DNA of 64,000 nucleotides from Oscarella lobularis (GCF_947507565.1 NC_089193.1:744001-808000); one strand, 5' to 3'. Positions 20,854-31,292 are shown, counted from the stretch's first letter. The notes: generated by a model from the sequence alone, not told the origin. A program made the numbers and translations.

Positions 20854-21737
20854 ATGCAATGCCTTCCTGATGCCAAAAATGTATGCACGCGACCTTGGCT
20901 CAAAAAATTTGAACGCGCAATTAACCCAATGAATGTTATAAGGAGGAGAAGGAGGAGAAAAAGAAAAGATTTGACAGTCAATTACAAACGTATAAATCGC
21001 AGCAAAACACGTCTCCAATTAACGAAAAGGAGACTTCTAACTGCGTAATATTCATTCTAACTGCGTAATATTCATTCTTCCCACCAACCATGGATAGAAC
21101 GTCTGTCACCGAGGTCTCGATTTTTCCGTCTGTTAATTAAAGAGAAAATTGGCGTACTACATTGGTAAGTGTTTACTTCGCTTCGATAGCCGCCATAAAG
21201 CATTCTATCAATTTCTCTTTTTCTTCATTTGCTTTATCGACGCGGGAAGCTTCCAATGGCATTTCTGCCAAAACGAATTCTTATAACTCTAAGGATTGAA
21301 AGTTAGAAGAAGAATGATATAGTTAAGAAATTGAAAACGTGTTATGAAAGAGACTTATTCACTCGTTACTGCAAGCAAACCATACCTTTCGCCGCCTTTC
21401 TGCAAAATTCTTTCACTGCAAAAAAGAAAAAAGTTATATTTAAAGGTAAATTCGTTGTACTTAAATTCCGCGCTGATCTTTTTCAAACAGGTCAGGAGCT
21501 AGCAGATGATATTCTACCTCCTAATAGTAGGTGTTGCTTTTAAGATGTTTTAAATGTAATAAACACGCGAAAATCACTTTGAGTCAATGTTCTTTTATCA
21601 ATAAGTTAACAACATTTTTGTACGCTGAAGCTGATAATTAGATACCAGGTAAAAGTCCTCATGGCGTTTTTATTTTTTGGTGACGTTTTTGTTCCCGTGC
21701 AAGCCGGGCAAGAGCAGACATCTACCTCAAATTTTTC
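20854..21737 (+). repeat. Direct duplication, unit B (884 bp)
   Basis: Second copy of unit A. It carries an extra tandem copy of ATTCATTCTAACTGCGTAAT near 21045-21075. It ends exactly where the Penelope-like RT homology begins (about 21741), so the unit may be part of that element. Confidence 0.85.
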
Positions 21738-21740
21738 AGT

Positions 21741-22768
21741 TTGAACGTTTCGCCCGTTCGATGCGCGTTCGATATCGTATGGAAATACGCAACGGCTCGA
21801 ATTCGTCGTCGGGAAACAAAGGTCTCGATAAATTTATTGAGAATTTATTCGGATCGCTTCGAGCGATTCCGATTTGTCGACCCACTTCAATTTGTTCGTA
21901 GCCGAACGCAAAGCGCTCAGACCCCTCTCCAAACGTTCGAATATCGTTATCAAGAAAGCGGACAAGGGGGCGAGCATCGTCGTTCATTCGATCAGCGACT
22001 ATCTCGCACGTGGCAATCGACACGTTGACGACGAAAAGACGTACATTCCGCTGTGTATTGACGATCATACGCAAGCAGTAGGCGAGTTCATCAATCGTAC
22101 GATTGACGACTTTGAAAGATCGCCAGCAATCGATCCAATCACTGCTGCCTATCTTTGACACGAAGCGCCGGAAACGATTCGAACCCAATGACTGTACTCT
22201 CTATTAAAACTACAAAAAATCCGTATGGATCTCGGCCAGTCGTAAGCGGAAGTTCTGGGCCGACTGAGGGAATTTCCGACTACGTCGACAGCCCACTACA
22301 ACCGGTTGTGAAGCTAACGTCGAGCTATCTCTGCGATAGTTCGGCATTTGTGCACCACATTGAAATTCAGTGGTATGCGCACGACGTTCTTCTCGTCACG
22401 ATCGACATGTCCGCCCTGCACACGTCGATTCCCCATCAGGAGGGAATTCAAAAGGTGGGAAGAGCGGCCGAGAGGCACTACAGAAATGCTGGCCTACACA
22501 CTCGACAAATTTTCAAATGCTTTCTTCAATACATTCTCAAAATAAATGTATTTACATTTGCTGGTTACAACTACTTACAATGTCATGGCCCCGTCAATGG
22601 GAGCAAAAACGGCCACATGCTCTGCCAATCTCTTCACGGCCGATCGCCATCAAAGAGTTGTCTTCCGTTTGTAGACATGTCGAGCGCGTCGTTGGGCAGC
22701 TCAACAGAAATTTTCTATCCTGCACAGCATTCTTCCGAAAATATGCTTGCTCGAGAAGAAGACGGTGA
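21741..22768 (+). pseudogene. Penelope-like element reverse transcriptase relic
   Basis: Pieces in several frames follow the order of a Penelope-like RT. Near 21930-22060: LKRSNIVIKKADKGASIVVH then SDYLARGNRHVDDE, the family's N-terminal finger region. Near 22200-22300: KTTKNPYGSRPVVSGSSGPT and DYVDSPLQPVVKLTSSYL. At about 22385-22440: VLLVTIDMSALHTSIPHQEG, corresponding to the catalytic LxTxDVSSLYTNIPHxEG with Asp kept. Near 22545-22600: FTFAGYNYLQCHGPVNGSKN, where the usual GTAMG is altered. The later YADD region and the GIY-YIG endonuclease were not found. Frameshifts and losses make it non-functional. The 870-bp repeats upstream may be its terminal repeats. Confidence 0.75.
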
Positions 22769-23084
22769 ACCGTACGTTAAAAGATTGGTGAGAGTGTGTT
22801 GTGCTCTTGTGAACATGTGTCCTTCCTTCTGTTGTTCCGCAGGATTAGAATATTCATATAACAGTACACACTTGACGCATGACTCAACTTAACGTATAAA
22901 ACTGTAGCTTAAGTCATTACTTAGCTTTAGGCTTACGCCTGCACGATGGACAGAACCATCGACCTTTCGGTAGGACACCGATGCGAAGACAGTCACAGCG
23001 GTACCTGTCAAATTCATCTAGAGTGCTTGGTGCGTCAGGTTTGACATCCACGTCATTGAAGAGATCGTCACAAGCGTTGCCCCC
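22769..23084. other. Gap with no recognised gene
   Basis: No coding signature. It separates the RT relic from a short transposase-like exon. Confidence 0.35.
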
Positions 23085-23321
23085 GTGCGGTGTAGCGAAG
23101 GCTTCGTTGTCAAGAGCTACTCCTTCTTACTGAAACGCCGACATTCTAGCATTGCGCTGCCGCAGAGTAATCATTATCCCACTCCCCAAAAGGCAAAGCG
23201 GTGCTCTGCTTCTCGGATGGCGATCAATGTCGATGATTTTGATCGGGCGTCTATCCGCGCCACAGTTTATGGAATGTACAAAAAGAAGGAATATCCCACT
23301 TTTGACGCACTGCTGATCTAG
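23085..23321 (+). pseudogene. Possible transposase-like N-terminal fragment
   Basis: A 78-residue frame has INVDDFDRASIRATVYGMYK followed by KKEYPTFDALLI. This resembles the segment before the helix-turn-helix in some animal DDE transposase-like proteins (DxFDxxxxRxTVxxxYxxKEYPT). No catalytic domain follows. Assignment is by memory of the motif only. Confidence 0.35.
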
Positions 23322-23773
23322 CCTCGCAAGCCAGGCCCGGCGGCAGGGCGGACTTTCAAATATGCATGCTCTGCTAGCAATGACCAATGGGCCAATAGCG
23401 CGACTGTGTGTATTTTATTAGGACCCGCCCACAGAAAATGGCCTTGGATAAAGTCAATTCGAACAGGATAAGCTCATACTTTCTGACATCCAGACTTCAC
23501 TAAATTTTCTTTCATATGAAATCCACGCGCTTTTTCTCGAGAGGACGTCAATTGAGTCATACTTGTCGAAATTTCGGCTCCCATTCTTAGATAGTAGAGA
23601 TAACGAAGTCTGCTACATTTATGTACACTTTTGTGCTTACGCGTAGCGATCGATACATTCAAAAATCGGCTCTAACGGTCGATAAAAAGCATTTCAGCTT
23701 ACCTTGATACGCGCAGACGCCTCAGCTGTCTTACGCTATGCAAACTGATCTCCCATTCTTTTACTCCGACCTT

Positions 23774-24891
23774 CCTTCACCTGGTAAAAGTATAAACAAG
23801 GATAATGAACAAATTCTTATCACCTTCATCCCCTTTTTTCGCAAATCTTTATATTCCCGGTACAGTCTGCTTTCCATATCCGGGAATTTGGATTGCCTAG
23901 AGAACTTCATCCTCTTGTTTCATTTACGGCTCTGAAGCAGGCTCTCGTTCATCGTGATCCATTGTTTCACCGTTCGGTTGTTCAGGGAAAAGCGTTTGCA
24001 GGTTTGATACAAGTTCCTGCCATTAGCTTCGAAGAACTGGACAACTTTCAACTTCGCTTGCCTCGTGCAGCTCTTTCTGCGAACCACACCATCGCAACTC
24101 GAAGTCTGTCCACCTTCCACCTGAGACAATTCAGGTACCGTTACGAAACAATTAACGAGACTGCGCGTTAGACGACGGTCCAGCATCTGACTTCCCGATA
24201 CAAACGTACAGTAAACAGTGCATGAGAAGATTGGCGGCGCTTAACAAAAATTTGAAAAAAACATCAGATGAATGGGCTGTCACCGAAAAAGTGGTCCGCC
24301 CGAAAAGAGGTCCCCCGGACTGCTGTTCGTACCTTCGAAAAGTGGTCCTGCCTCCCGAAAAGTGGCTCTGCCTACGTTAAAGTGGTCCGGCCTACCGAAA
24401 GCTTAAAATAATAATACATTTACGCACAGACGTCTTCCTTGCGACTTCGAAAGACACTAATAGATCAACCAAAGTACCAAAGCACTGCCCATGCGCATTC
24501 GCTCCAACAAACAAAGTACATGTCCGCCGCCACATCTTCAATGCAAGGTTTTCTTCCTACGCTTAGTTATGCAAATGAGAACGAGGCGATTCAATGCAAA
24601 TGAGCTTTGAGCCAACGTAATTAGCCCTTTTTGTCGCATTTAGACGTTTCCTCTTTCGAGTCTTCCCAGAACGACACGATCGACTTTGTTCGCAGTGCTT
24701 ATAACTATTTGCGCCGGAAAGTGTATCCTGCTGGCTGCTCTTTCGCCGTCAAACGGTCAATTCAACGAAAAGCGTCGAAATTCATTGTTAAGGACGGGGT
24801 CTTGTACGTCAACAAGAAAAAAATCTGGAGTGAGGGGTTATTGAATATCTTTGAAAATTCGTCATCTTGTTTAATTCGTTAAGTACGTCGA
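23774..24891. repeat. Dispersed 1.1-kb repeat, copy 1 (pogo/Ginger repeat)
   Basis: The sequence from about 23774 to the string TTAAGTACGTCGAAC matches 40716-41861 throughout at moderate divergence, in the same orientation. It holds a minus-strand pogo-like DNA-binding region, a central spacer with reiterated GAAAAGTGGTCCTGCCT-type motifs (24281-24400), and the start of a plus-strand integrase gene. The two genes point away from each other. Confidence 0.8.
23790..24186 (-). pseudogene. pogo-like transposase N-terminal region
   Basis: The minus strand from 24186 encodes a Brinker/pogo-type helix-turn-helix: QAKLKVVQFFEANGRNLYQT then KRFSLNNRTVKQWI. After a frameshift near 23930 the next frame continues FPDMESRLYREYKDLRKKGM, which fits the second (CENP-B-type) helix-turn-helix of pogo transposases. 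No DDE domain follows here. The copy in the second repeat (about 40790-41040) keeps the motif with additional stops. The domain binds the element's terminal repeats in this family; here it is a relic. Confidence 0.55.
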
Positions 24892-25822
24892 ACTGCGCTA
24901 TATATTCGAGAAAGACGAGAGCAAAAAATCTTGGAGGCGTGTCACAGCCATCCTATGGCTGGCCACTCTGGGATCGAAAAAACGCTGTGAAAAATCATTC
25001 AGAGCTTCTTGTTGGAAGGCGTTGTTGCTGACGTCAAATCTTATGTAGGTTTCTGAAATTAAGTACACTTTTTTATATACCTACCCTGTCTTAGTTCGTT
25101 TGTACGACATGTACCAGAGGGTCAACAGGAAGCAAGAGGTCAAAAAAACAGCTCTACATCCTGTTACGGTAAGGTTTCCGTGGCATAAAGTTGGTATCGA
25201 CTTGGTCACCGTTCCGGAAACATCTGAAATAGGAAATAAGTACATCCTAACAGTCGTCGATTACTTCACGAAATTCGCTCAAGCGCGACCCGCGAAAGAC
25301 GAAAAAGCAGACACGGTTGCAAAGTGTCTTTGCGATACAAGCGCTAAATACGATTATATAAGAATATCATTATATGTATAACTATATGAACATGTCTACA
25401 TATAGATAGACATATAAATAGATAGATAGATATTACATCCTGTGACTGCATGTAGATCTTCTTGACGTTTGGCATACCACACGTTCTTGTGTCGGACCAT
25501 GGCAAAGAGTTTCGGAATGCTCTAATGGAGCAGGTGACAGAAACGTTCCAAATTGATCGAATTTTTACCAGCCCGTATCATTACCTGAAATGCGTCATTC
25601 AAATCTCAATAAGGCGCGTTGTACAAACAGGAAAATGGGTTGGTAGAAAGACAAAACCAGACACTGAAGAACACTATTTTGAAAATGATGGACGGCGAAA
25701 AGGACATGTGGGACGACTTGGTACCAATGGCAGTTTATGCCTGCAATAACGCAAATCATGCCTCGACCCTCACCACACCTTTTGAATTGATGTACGGCCG
25801 CCCGGCAAAAAACACCTGCTGA
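24640..25822 (+). pseudogene. KRBA2/Ginger-type integrase transposase
   Basis: Plus-strand pieces match the KRBA2-like/Ginger integrase family, transposons whose transposase is related to gypsy integrase. In order: AYNYLRRKVYPAGCSFAVKR and KFIVKDGVLYVNKKKIW; an H2C2-like ACHSHPMAGHSGIEKTL with a stop; after an intron-like gap, PWHKVGIDLVTVPETS and ILTVVDYFTKFAQARPAKDE (first Asp); after a second intron ending near 25455, FGIPHVLVSDHGKEFRNAL (second Asp); then GLVERQNQTLKNTI (Glu) and YGRPAKNTC. Frame changes near 24880, 24990 and 25590 and a stop show decay. The catalytic D, D and E are still visible. It would have catalysed strand transfer of its DNA element. Confidence 0.75.
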
Positions 25823-25869
25823 CCTATAAATGGAGTTTTAGTCCCTAATGGCCAATACACCGACCAACG

Positions 25870-26000
25870 GCTGGATTAGGGTTCGCATTTGGGGGCGTTG
25901 TGAAAAGAGATGCATCGCGAGTGCTGGGAGGAGTTTTGGCGGGTGAGGCGGAAAAGTGCGCTCTTGTGCCCGAATTGTCGACAAAGAATAGGTAGTTTAG
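25870..26000 (+). pseudogene. Degenerate paralogue of the split zinc-finger gene
   Basis: The reading HRECWEEFWRV...LLCPNCRQRIG is homologous to HRGCWAQFKEA...LSCSNCRQRIG at 37100-37170 on the far side of the NUMT. The preceding bases (GTTCGCATTTGGGGGCGTTG) align with the CAQCGNYM region but one Cys codon reads Trp and one base is missing. It is therefore a broken duplicate of the second half of the zinc finger. Confidence 0.55.
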
Positions 26001-26135
26001 GTTAGGTTAGTAAAAATATAATGCGACTGTCGTCGTTAGTTTTTTTGAGTAGAACCACACGACGTCGTATTGCGGCCATTGAAGATTGTGTCGAGATATC
26101 GCCCGCGTGGAGGCGACGTCGCACAGGCAATTTGC

Positions 26136-26339
26136 ATGGAGCGCAGGCGTCTGAGTGCCGTGCTCGACGCTGACTTGGGAGCAATTTCCTACTTGCGAGA
26201 GGCCGTGGTTTGTCTGCGGGAGGAGATTCGCCGGAGCGAGAATCGGATCGACTATTATGAAGCGCTATTGGGTTTTCTTCGCGCGCAGCCAAATATGCAT
26301 GGTTTTTTCTTGGGTTCATTTTTTGCGTTGAGAGAATAA
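26136..26339 (+). CDS. Hypothetical coiled-coil-like small protein
   Basis: A 67-residue frame from ATG 26136 ends at TAA. It contains AISYLREAVVCLREEIRRSE and YYEALLGFLRAQ, with heptad-like spacing of Leu, Ile and Val. Codons look protein-like and upstream in-frame sequence continues open to about 26070. I do not recognise it. It lies between the degenerate zinc-finger copy and the start of the split zinc-finger gene and may be an exon of that gene family. Confidence 0.35.
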   Translation: MERRRLSAVLDADLGAISYLREAVVCLREEIRRSENRIDYYEALLGFLRAQPNMHGFFLGSFFALRE

Positions 26340-26661
26340 AAGACATGGTTTGATTGCAATGTTGATCGAGGGTGAACGAGGTGGCGTGACGTACGTCTGT
26401 AGCAGACCCTTCGATACGTCTAGCGAGTGTAGACTTGCGTGGGTGGTTAACGGTTGCGTGCGGCGAATATATAGCGCCGCGATTTGCAGATTTCATGATC
26501 GCGGAACGAAGAGAGGTGCACTGGACTCGATCGTCAAAAAGCGTTCAGCCTGTTGTTTATACGGGCTTGTCTGTTTATTGTTCATTGGCCGTTGTTTCGC
26601 ACGTGACATAGAGGGCGTACACACACGTCAGTGTGTATTGTCCGTCATTCTTCCCGAAGTC

Positions 26662-26728
26662 ATGTCGCTGTGCCGCATCTGCCTCTTTGATATTCCCATG
26701 AACGGCGTCTTTTTAACTCTGCTCCTAA
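26662..26728 (+). pseudogene. First half of a C4HC3-type zinc-finger gene, cut by the NUMT
   Basis: ATG 26662 begins MSLCRICLFDIPMNG, giving the first C-x2-C metal pair. Mitochondrial sequence starts within the next ~50 bases (nad6 stop at 26729). The rest of the finger resumes at about 37046 in the same orientation. The upstream region to 26340 has no other recognised exon. Confidence 0.55.
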
Positions 26729-27259
26729 CTAATGAGTTAAAACTATAGCTCCTATCATTGCTACTAATAATATAAAGCTTGCGATGAAAAATAAATAATA
26801 ATAATCTGTGTATAATATTCGCCCTAAGACTTCTATATTTGAGGATTTTATTATTTCTATAGAGGCATCTCATGCGTCAACTCCTCCTTTTAAGCATTCG
26901 TGATCTATGTCTCGATAATTATATGCAGTGGCTTCTCTTCCCATAATTAAAACTTCAAATAATAAAAGAACTCCTATTCCAGAGCCAATTGGAATATAAT
27001 TTGACATATCCCCGCCCCCCTCAAGGTCAGTAAGATTTAGCATCATAATTACAAACAAAAATAATATCGCAATTGCTCCCACATAAACGATTAAAAATAT
27101 TAATGCTATAAAGTCAATACCTAATAAAATAAATAGGGCTGAAGCGCCCAAAAATACCACTATTAACCAAAACACTGAATGTATTGGATTAAGTGCTGAG
27201 ATTACCATTATCCCAGATATTATAACACCTAATGCAAATATATAAAATAACCCTTCCAC
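26729..27259 (-). pseudogene. nad6: nad6 (NADH dehydrogenase subunit 6), NUMT copy
   Basis: Read with TGA = Trp, GTG 27259 to TAG 26729 is uninterrupted (176 residues). It includes NPIHSVFWLIVVFLGASALF and LLGIDFIALIFLIVYVGAIA, the conserved core of complex I subunit 6, and a GGVDAWDAS segment where the standard code would stop at TGA. The C-terminal hydrophobic segment ends AMIGAIVLTH. It is the only long NUMT gene without visible damage. In the nucleus the TGA codon would terminate it. Confidence 0.9.
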
Positions 27260-27263
27260 TGTA

Positions 27264-27332
27264 CTCCCAAGGAGAATTGAACCCCTGTTTTTTAGTTGAA
27301 AACCAAATGTCCTGACCACTAGACGATGGGAG
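27264..27332 (-). tRNA. trnE: trnE(UUC), NUMT copy
   Basis: A cloverleaf can be drawn: acceptor CTCCCAT/TTGGGAG, anticodon arm TTTGG-TTTTCAA-CTAAA with anticodon TTC, T arm GGGG-TTCAATT-CTCC. It lies between trnH and nad6 as in sponge mtDNA. Confidence 0.85.
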
Positions 27333-27334
27333 CG

Positions 27335-27408
27335 GGTGAAAGAAGAGACTTGAACTCTCGGTCTTAGGTCCCACAAACCCACGCTTTACCGACTAAGCTA
27401 CTTCCACC
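27335..27408 (-). tRNA. trnH: trnH(GUG), NUMT copy
   Basis: Acceptor GGTGGAA/TTTCACC, anticodon arm TGGGT-TTGTGGG-ACCTA with anticodon GTG, T arm GAGAG-TTCAAGT-CTCTT. It directly follows nad4. Confidence 0.85.
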
Positions 27409-28808
27409 GGTCTACCACACTTTATCATGTGTGGCTTTCTTGGAATATAATAGTACTTTTTACTGTGTCTATTATGGCAGAAGGATATATTCCCATTAAA
27501 ATTGTTAATGCCACTAATGGCAGCAGAGTATAAAATTCTCGTCTATTTACATCTCTAGAAAAGATAATGTAATTAGATTAATTACCAAAACACACCCTAT
27601 TATATAAATAAAGAGAATATGCTGCACCTAAAACCATACCTAGAGAGGCTAATACACCAACTATAATACTATATTCAAATGCGGCTAATAACGATAAAAA
27701 CTCTCCCACAAAATTACAACTTAAAGGTACTGCTATATTAGCTAAAGTCATTAACAACATTATTGTGGCAAAAATTGGCATTGTAATTGTCATACCACGA
27801 TAGTATTTAATAAGACGAGTATGATGCCGTTCGTATAAAAGAGTTACAATTATAAATAATGAAGAACTTACAAGACCGTGAGCTAACATTAAAAAAATTG
27901 CTGCAACTAGCCCTTGAATTGTGTGTGTAAATATCCCTAAAGTAACTAAGCCCATATGGGCAACTGAGGAATAAGCAATTAGCCTTTTAAAGTCTACTTG
28001 TCTGCAAGTTGTTAAACTTCCATAAATCACAGCAAGCAAGCTTAATGTTAATATTAAAGGGGCAAAGTATTCTGAAGCCTCAGGTAATATTGGTCAGGAA
28101 AATCTTATAAAACCATATCCCCTATTTTTAATAAAACTCCAGCTAACATTACTGAACCAGCACATGGAGCTTTAACATGAGCTTGAGGTAGTCAAATATG
28201 AAATGGGATCTTAGGTATTTTAATAGCTAAACTTACAAAAAAGCCCATAAACACTCATTTTTGGGTTTCGCCATTAAGTCGAAGTCCACACAATGTTTGA
28301 TAATCTTTCGTCTCTGTATTACTATATAAGACAAATATTCCTAATAACATAAACACAGAACCGATTAAAGTGTAAAAGAAGAAATAATATGAGGCTAAGA
28401 CTTTTTCTTCTCTTGCCCCTCATATGCCTATGATTAAAAGCATTGGTATTAGTATTCCCTCAAATAATATTTAAAATAATAATAAATCTAATGCAGTAAA
28501 AACACCCATTAATAAAATTTCTAAAAATATTAAACATAATAAAAACTCTTTAAGAAGGAATTTTATAGAGTTTCAGCTGATTAATATACATATTGGAATT
28601 AATAGTGCTGTTAAAATTATAAAAAATATAGATATACCATCAACTGCAAAAACAACCATTCCACTAGATCATAGATCAGTTGTGCTACTTATCCATTCTA
28701 TTATTTGAGTTGCTTGAAATTGGCCCTCGCCGTCAAATGAGATTCATAGTATTATTGTAGCAGTTAATGTGGCTAAAGTTCACTGTAAAGCTGCAAGCTT
28801 TAATTTAA

Positions 28809-29340
28809 CGAAGTGGATATTGGTCCGGCAGCCGGACCATTATCATTACGCCTATTGGTCCGGCAGTCTAGCATTATAAAGACCTGCGATAACGCCCCGT
28901 TTCCAGGGTTGCCGCGATGGCTCAACGGGCAGGGGGGGGGTGCTGGGAGGACCGGATGCATGAACCACGGGGCACGTGACGGTTCTCGGGTTCGAATCCC
29001 GAAGCGTTCTCGTTTTTTTTTCTTTTCTTTTTTTCTTTTTCTTTTTTTCTCCGTACCCAACCGGCAATATACGATCACCCGCGACTGTGGCTTAACCGCC
29101 CGTAGCATGGTGGTTCCAGGGGGGGCGAAGCCCCCCTCTGCGACCTATGCTCATTGGGGCGGTTAAGCCCGGAGCGGGGCCGCCACCGATACCAGTAAGG
29201 TTTAGGGTTAGGATTGGGTTAGGTACAAGAAGAAAACGCTTTTTAAGCTAGGTTAGGTACATGCTGGGGACACGTACGCTAACTGCCGGACCAATAGCCG
29301 TAATGATATTGGTCCGGCTGCCGGACCAATATCCACGCCG
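28809..29340. mobile_element. 532-bp inverted-repeat element inserted in nad4
   Basis: The ends are about 60-bp inverted repeats containing GTGGATATTGGTCCGGCAGC, CGGACCA, ATCATTACG and CTATTGGTCCGGCAGT. The 9-bp TTAATTTAA flanks both sides (28800-28808 and 29341-29349). Deleting the element and one TTAATTTAA restores nad4 as RENSIKLKLAALQW, which proves the insertion. A 9-bp duplication suggests a Mutator-type element; 8 bp (hAT) cannot be excluded. It contains a SINE. Confidence 0.92.
28905..29260 (+). repeat. tRNA-derived SINE, copy 2
   Basis: The head reads GATGGCTCAACGGGCAGG, a poly-G run, ATGCATGAACCACGGGGCAC and GGGTTCGAATCCCGAAGCG, then a T/C-rich tract. The body has an outer stem 29089-29101/29157-29169 and an inner hairpin 29120-29136 (GGGGGGC-GAA-GCCCCCC). 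The tail is TTTAGGGTTAGGATTGGG. It is opposite in orientation to copy 1 and lies inside the 532-bp element. Confidence 0.8.
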
Positions 29341-29468
29341 TTAATTTAATACTATTTTCTCTTGGTATAAACATCACGTGTAACGCCCCAATTAAGAGCA
29401 ATGTAAATATTAATCCTAACATCTTTTTATCTCTCATAGCTTAAAATGTGTCCTACTTAATAAAATTT

Positions 29469-29540
29469 CAGGGAAATGGGACTTGAACCCATAACCTTCT
29501 ACTCCCAAAGCAGATAATCCACCAATTAATCTATTCCCTG
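29469..29540 (-). tRNA. trnP: trnP(UGG), NUMT copy
   Basis: Acceptor CAGGGAA/TTCCCTG, anticodon arm TCTGC-TTTGGGA-GTAGA with anticodon TGG, T arm ATGGG-TTCAAGT-CCCAT. Confidence 0.9.
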
Positions 29541-29548
29541 ATGTAAAC

Positions 29549-29633
29549 GACGAGAATGGGATTTGAACCCATGGACCTATAAGATGGTCACAGTTTAGCA
29601 AACTGTCGCTTTACCTGACTCAGCCATCTCATC
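29549..29633 (-). tRNA. trnS: trnS(GCU), NUMT copy
   Basis: Acceptor GATGAGA/TCTCGTC, anticodon arm ACAGT-TTGCTAA-ACTGT with anticodon GCT, and a long variable arm typical of serine tRNAs. Confidence 0.88.
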
Positions 29634-29690
29634 TAACAAGGAGGCTCATTGAGCTCCTAAATTACAAAAGATATTAAGCATTCTTTATTA

Positions 29691-29966
<276 letters not shown>

Positions 29967-29993
29967 TTAGTTAATTCGATCATAAATTTTCTA

Positions 29994-30065
29994 GCCTTTA
30001 GTAGGAATTTAACCCACACTATTTTACTTACAAGGTAAATGCTCTACCAATTGAGCTATAAAGGC
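29994..30065 (-). tRNA. trnT: trnT(UGU), NUMT copy 1
   Basis: Acceptor GCCTTTA/TAAAGGC, anticodon arm TTTAC-CTTGTAA-GTAAA with anticodon TGT. The T arm has TTAAATT instead of TTCAATT, so the invariant C of the T loop region is changed. Almost identical to 36049-36120. Confidence 0.85.
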
Positions 30066-30775
30066 AACACTTTCCAGTACCGCAGCTATGTTACGACTTA
30101 CTCATCCTCGTCAAACTTCCGTGATATTAAGCAGGCTTCTATAAAATATTGACCTTAAACATTGTAGTTTATGCCCTAAATTTATAGGCCCTTTTAACAC
30201 TTTGGGAGCATCCAACTGGGATGAGGTGACGGGCGATTTGTACGAACACTAGAGCCACATTCACCGGAACGCTCTACTTTCCGATTACTATTAAATCTAA
30301 CTTCAGAGGGTCATTTCAGGCCTACTTCCGTGTTTATACTTTAGGACTTCTTTGTTGTTTCCTTTGTATATAACAGTGTAGCGCATATGTAGCCCAAAAC
30401 ATTAGGATCATAAGGACCTGACGTCGACCTCATTTTAGATTGCCCAGCTCCACATAAAATAATTCATGCGAGGTCTGCAATAACTAATAAGGGTTGCGTT
30501 CGTTCTATTGATTTCACAACACGAACTGACGACGGCTATGCAATACCTGTAAATAATAGTCATTTAGACACCAGACTAATTAGTTCGTAATTTTAATTAT
30601 GCAAGTTTTGGTAAGGTTACTCGCGTAATGTCGAATTAAACTACACGCTCCTCCAATTGGAATAGTGAACCGCCAATTTTTTTGAATTTTAATCTTGCGA
30701 TCGTACTCTTCAGGCGGAGTGATCTCGAGTTTTCTATGACATAAGCTACATCTCACACTCATAGTTTACAGTGTA

Positions 30776-30807
<32 letters not shown>

Positions 30808-31168
30808 TACACTTTCGTGTTTCAGCGTTAGTTTTTTTAGTAAATCGCCTTCGCCTCTGGTATTCCATTTTATATAAAAGCATTCTACCGCTACATAAAA
30901 GTTATATCTACCTGAATTAACTCAATTAGCGCCTACACACCCTTTACGCCTGTTTCCCGACAAAGACTTAGACCTTACGTATAACCGCGTCTGCTGGCAC
31001 GTATATTTGACGGTCTATATATGCGACATCTCTGTGTCATACTTTCGTATATTGCACAATATTCTCTACTGCTGCCTCTTTTTGAGTCTCCCCCTTGTTT
31101 CAGTGACAGTGTGGCCTTTCAGCTACGCATCTTCGGCAAGGCTGGCTTTTGTCCCGCCTTCTACCTAA
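30066..31168 (-). rRNA. rns: rns (small-subunit rRNA), 3' part, NUMT copy
   Basis: The minus strand contains conserved SSU landmarks: GTGCCAGCAGACGCGGTTAT near 30985-31005, GATTAGATACCCTGGTAGTC near 30780-30800, AACTGACGACGGC complement near 30530, GGGCAAATCGCC-type sequence near 30230, and AAGTCGTAACATAGCTGCGG near 30085-30100. It abuts trnT at its 3' end. A Harbinger transposon separates it from the 5' part. Confidence 0.9.
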
Positions 31169-31292
31169 AGGCCGATGCACACTAGCGACGTAACGTAACG
31201 TAACGTAACGTAATGTGACGTCACAATTACGCAACGTAACGCAACGTAACGCAACGTAAGGGCATTCACACTTGCTAATTGAACAATTGACA

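Larger units (their letters stand above)
27422..29437 (-). pseudogene. nad4: nad4 (NADH dehydrogenase subunit 4), disrupted
   Basis: The minus strand from ATG 29437 reads MRDKKMLGLIFTLLLIGALH, is interrupted by a 532-bp element (28809-29340), and resumes LAALQWTLATLTATIILW in the same frame if one target copy is removed. Further on come LIIGMWGAREEKVLASYYFF, FHIWLPQAHVKAPCAGSVML, and in 27578-28039 KRLIAYSSVAHMGLVTLGIF. Damage: a TAA replacing the Tyr of LLLFYILFEG near 28470; one G lost near 28112 in the codons for GGYGF; a TAA at 27578 in VCFGN*SNYI. The C-terminus ends IIFQESHTW and TAA 27422. The family is a complex I proton-pumping membrane subunit; this copy cannot encode it. Confidence 0.92.

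Noticed and set aside
25870-26000. Possibility that this and 37046-37170 are a target duplication created by the NUMT
   Set aside because: They differ at many positions including a lost base and a lost Cys, and about 660 bp of other sequence lies between the left copy and the NUMT edge.
27189-27408. Open frame across trnE and trnH (extension of nad6)
   Set aside because: The upstream part of the frame is tRNA sequence; nad6 starts at GTG 27259.
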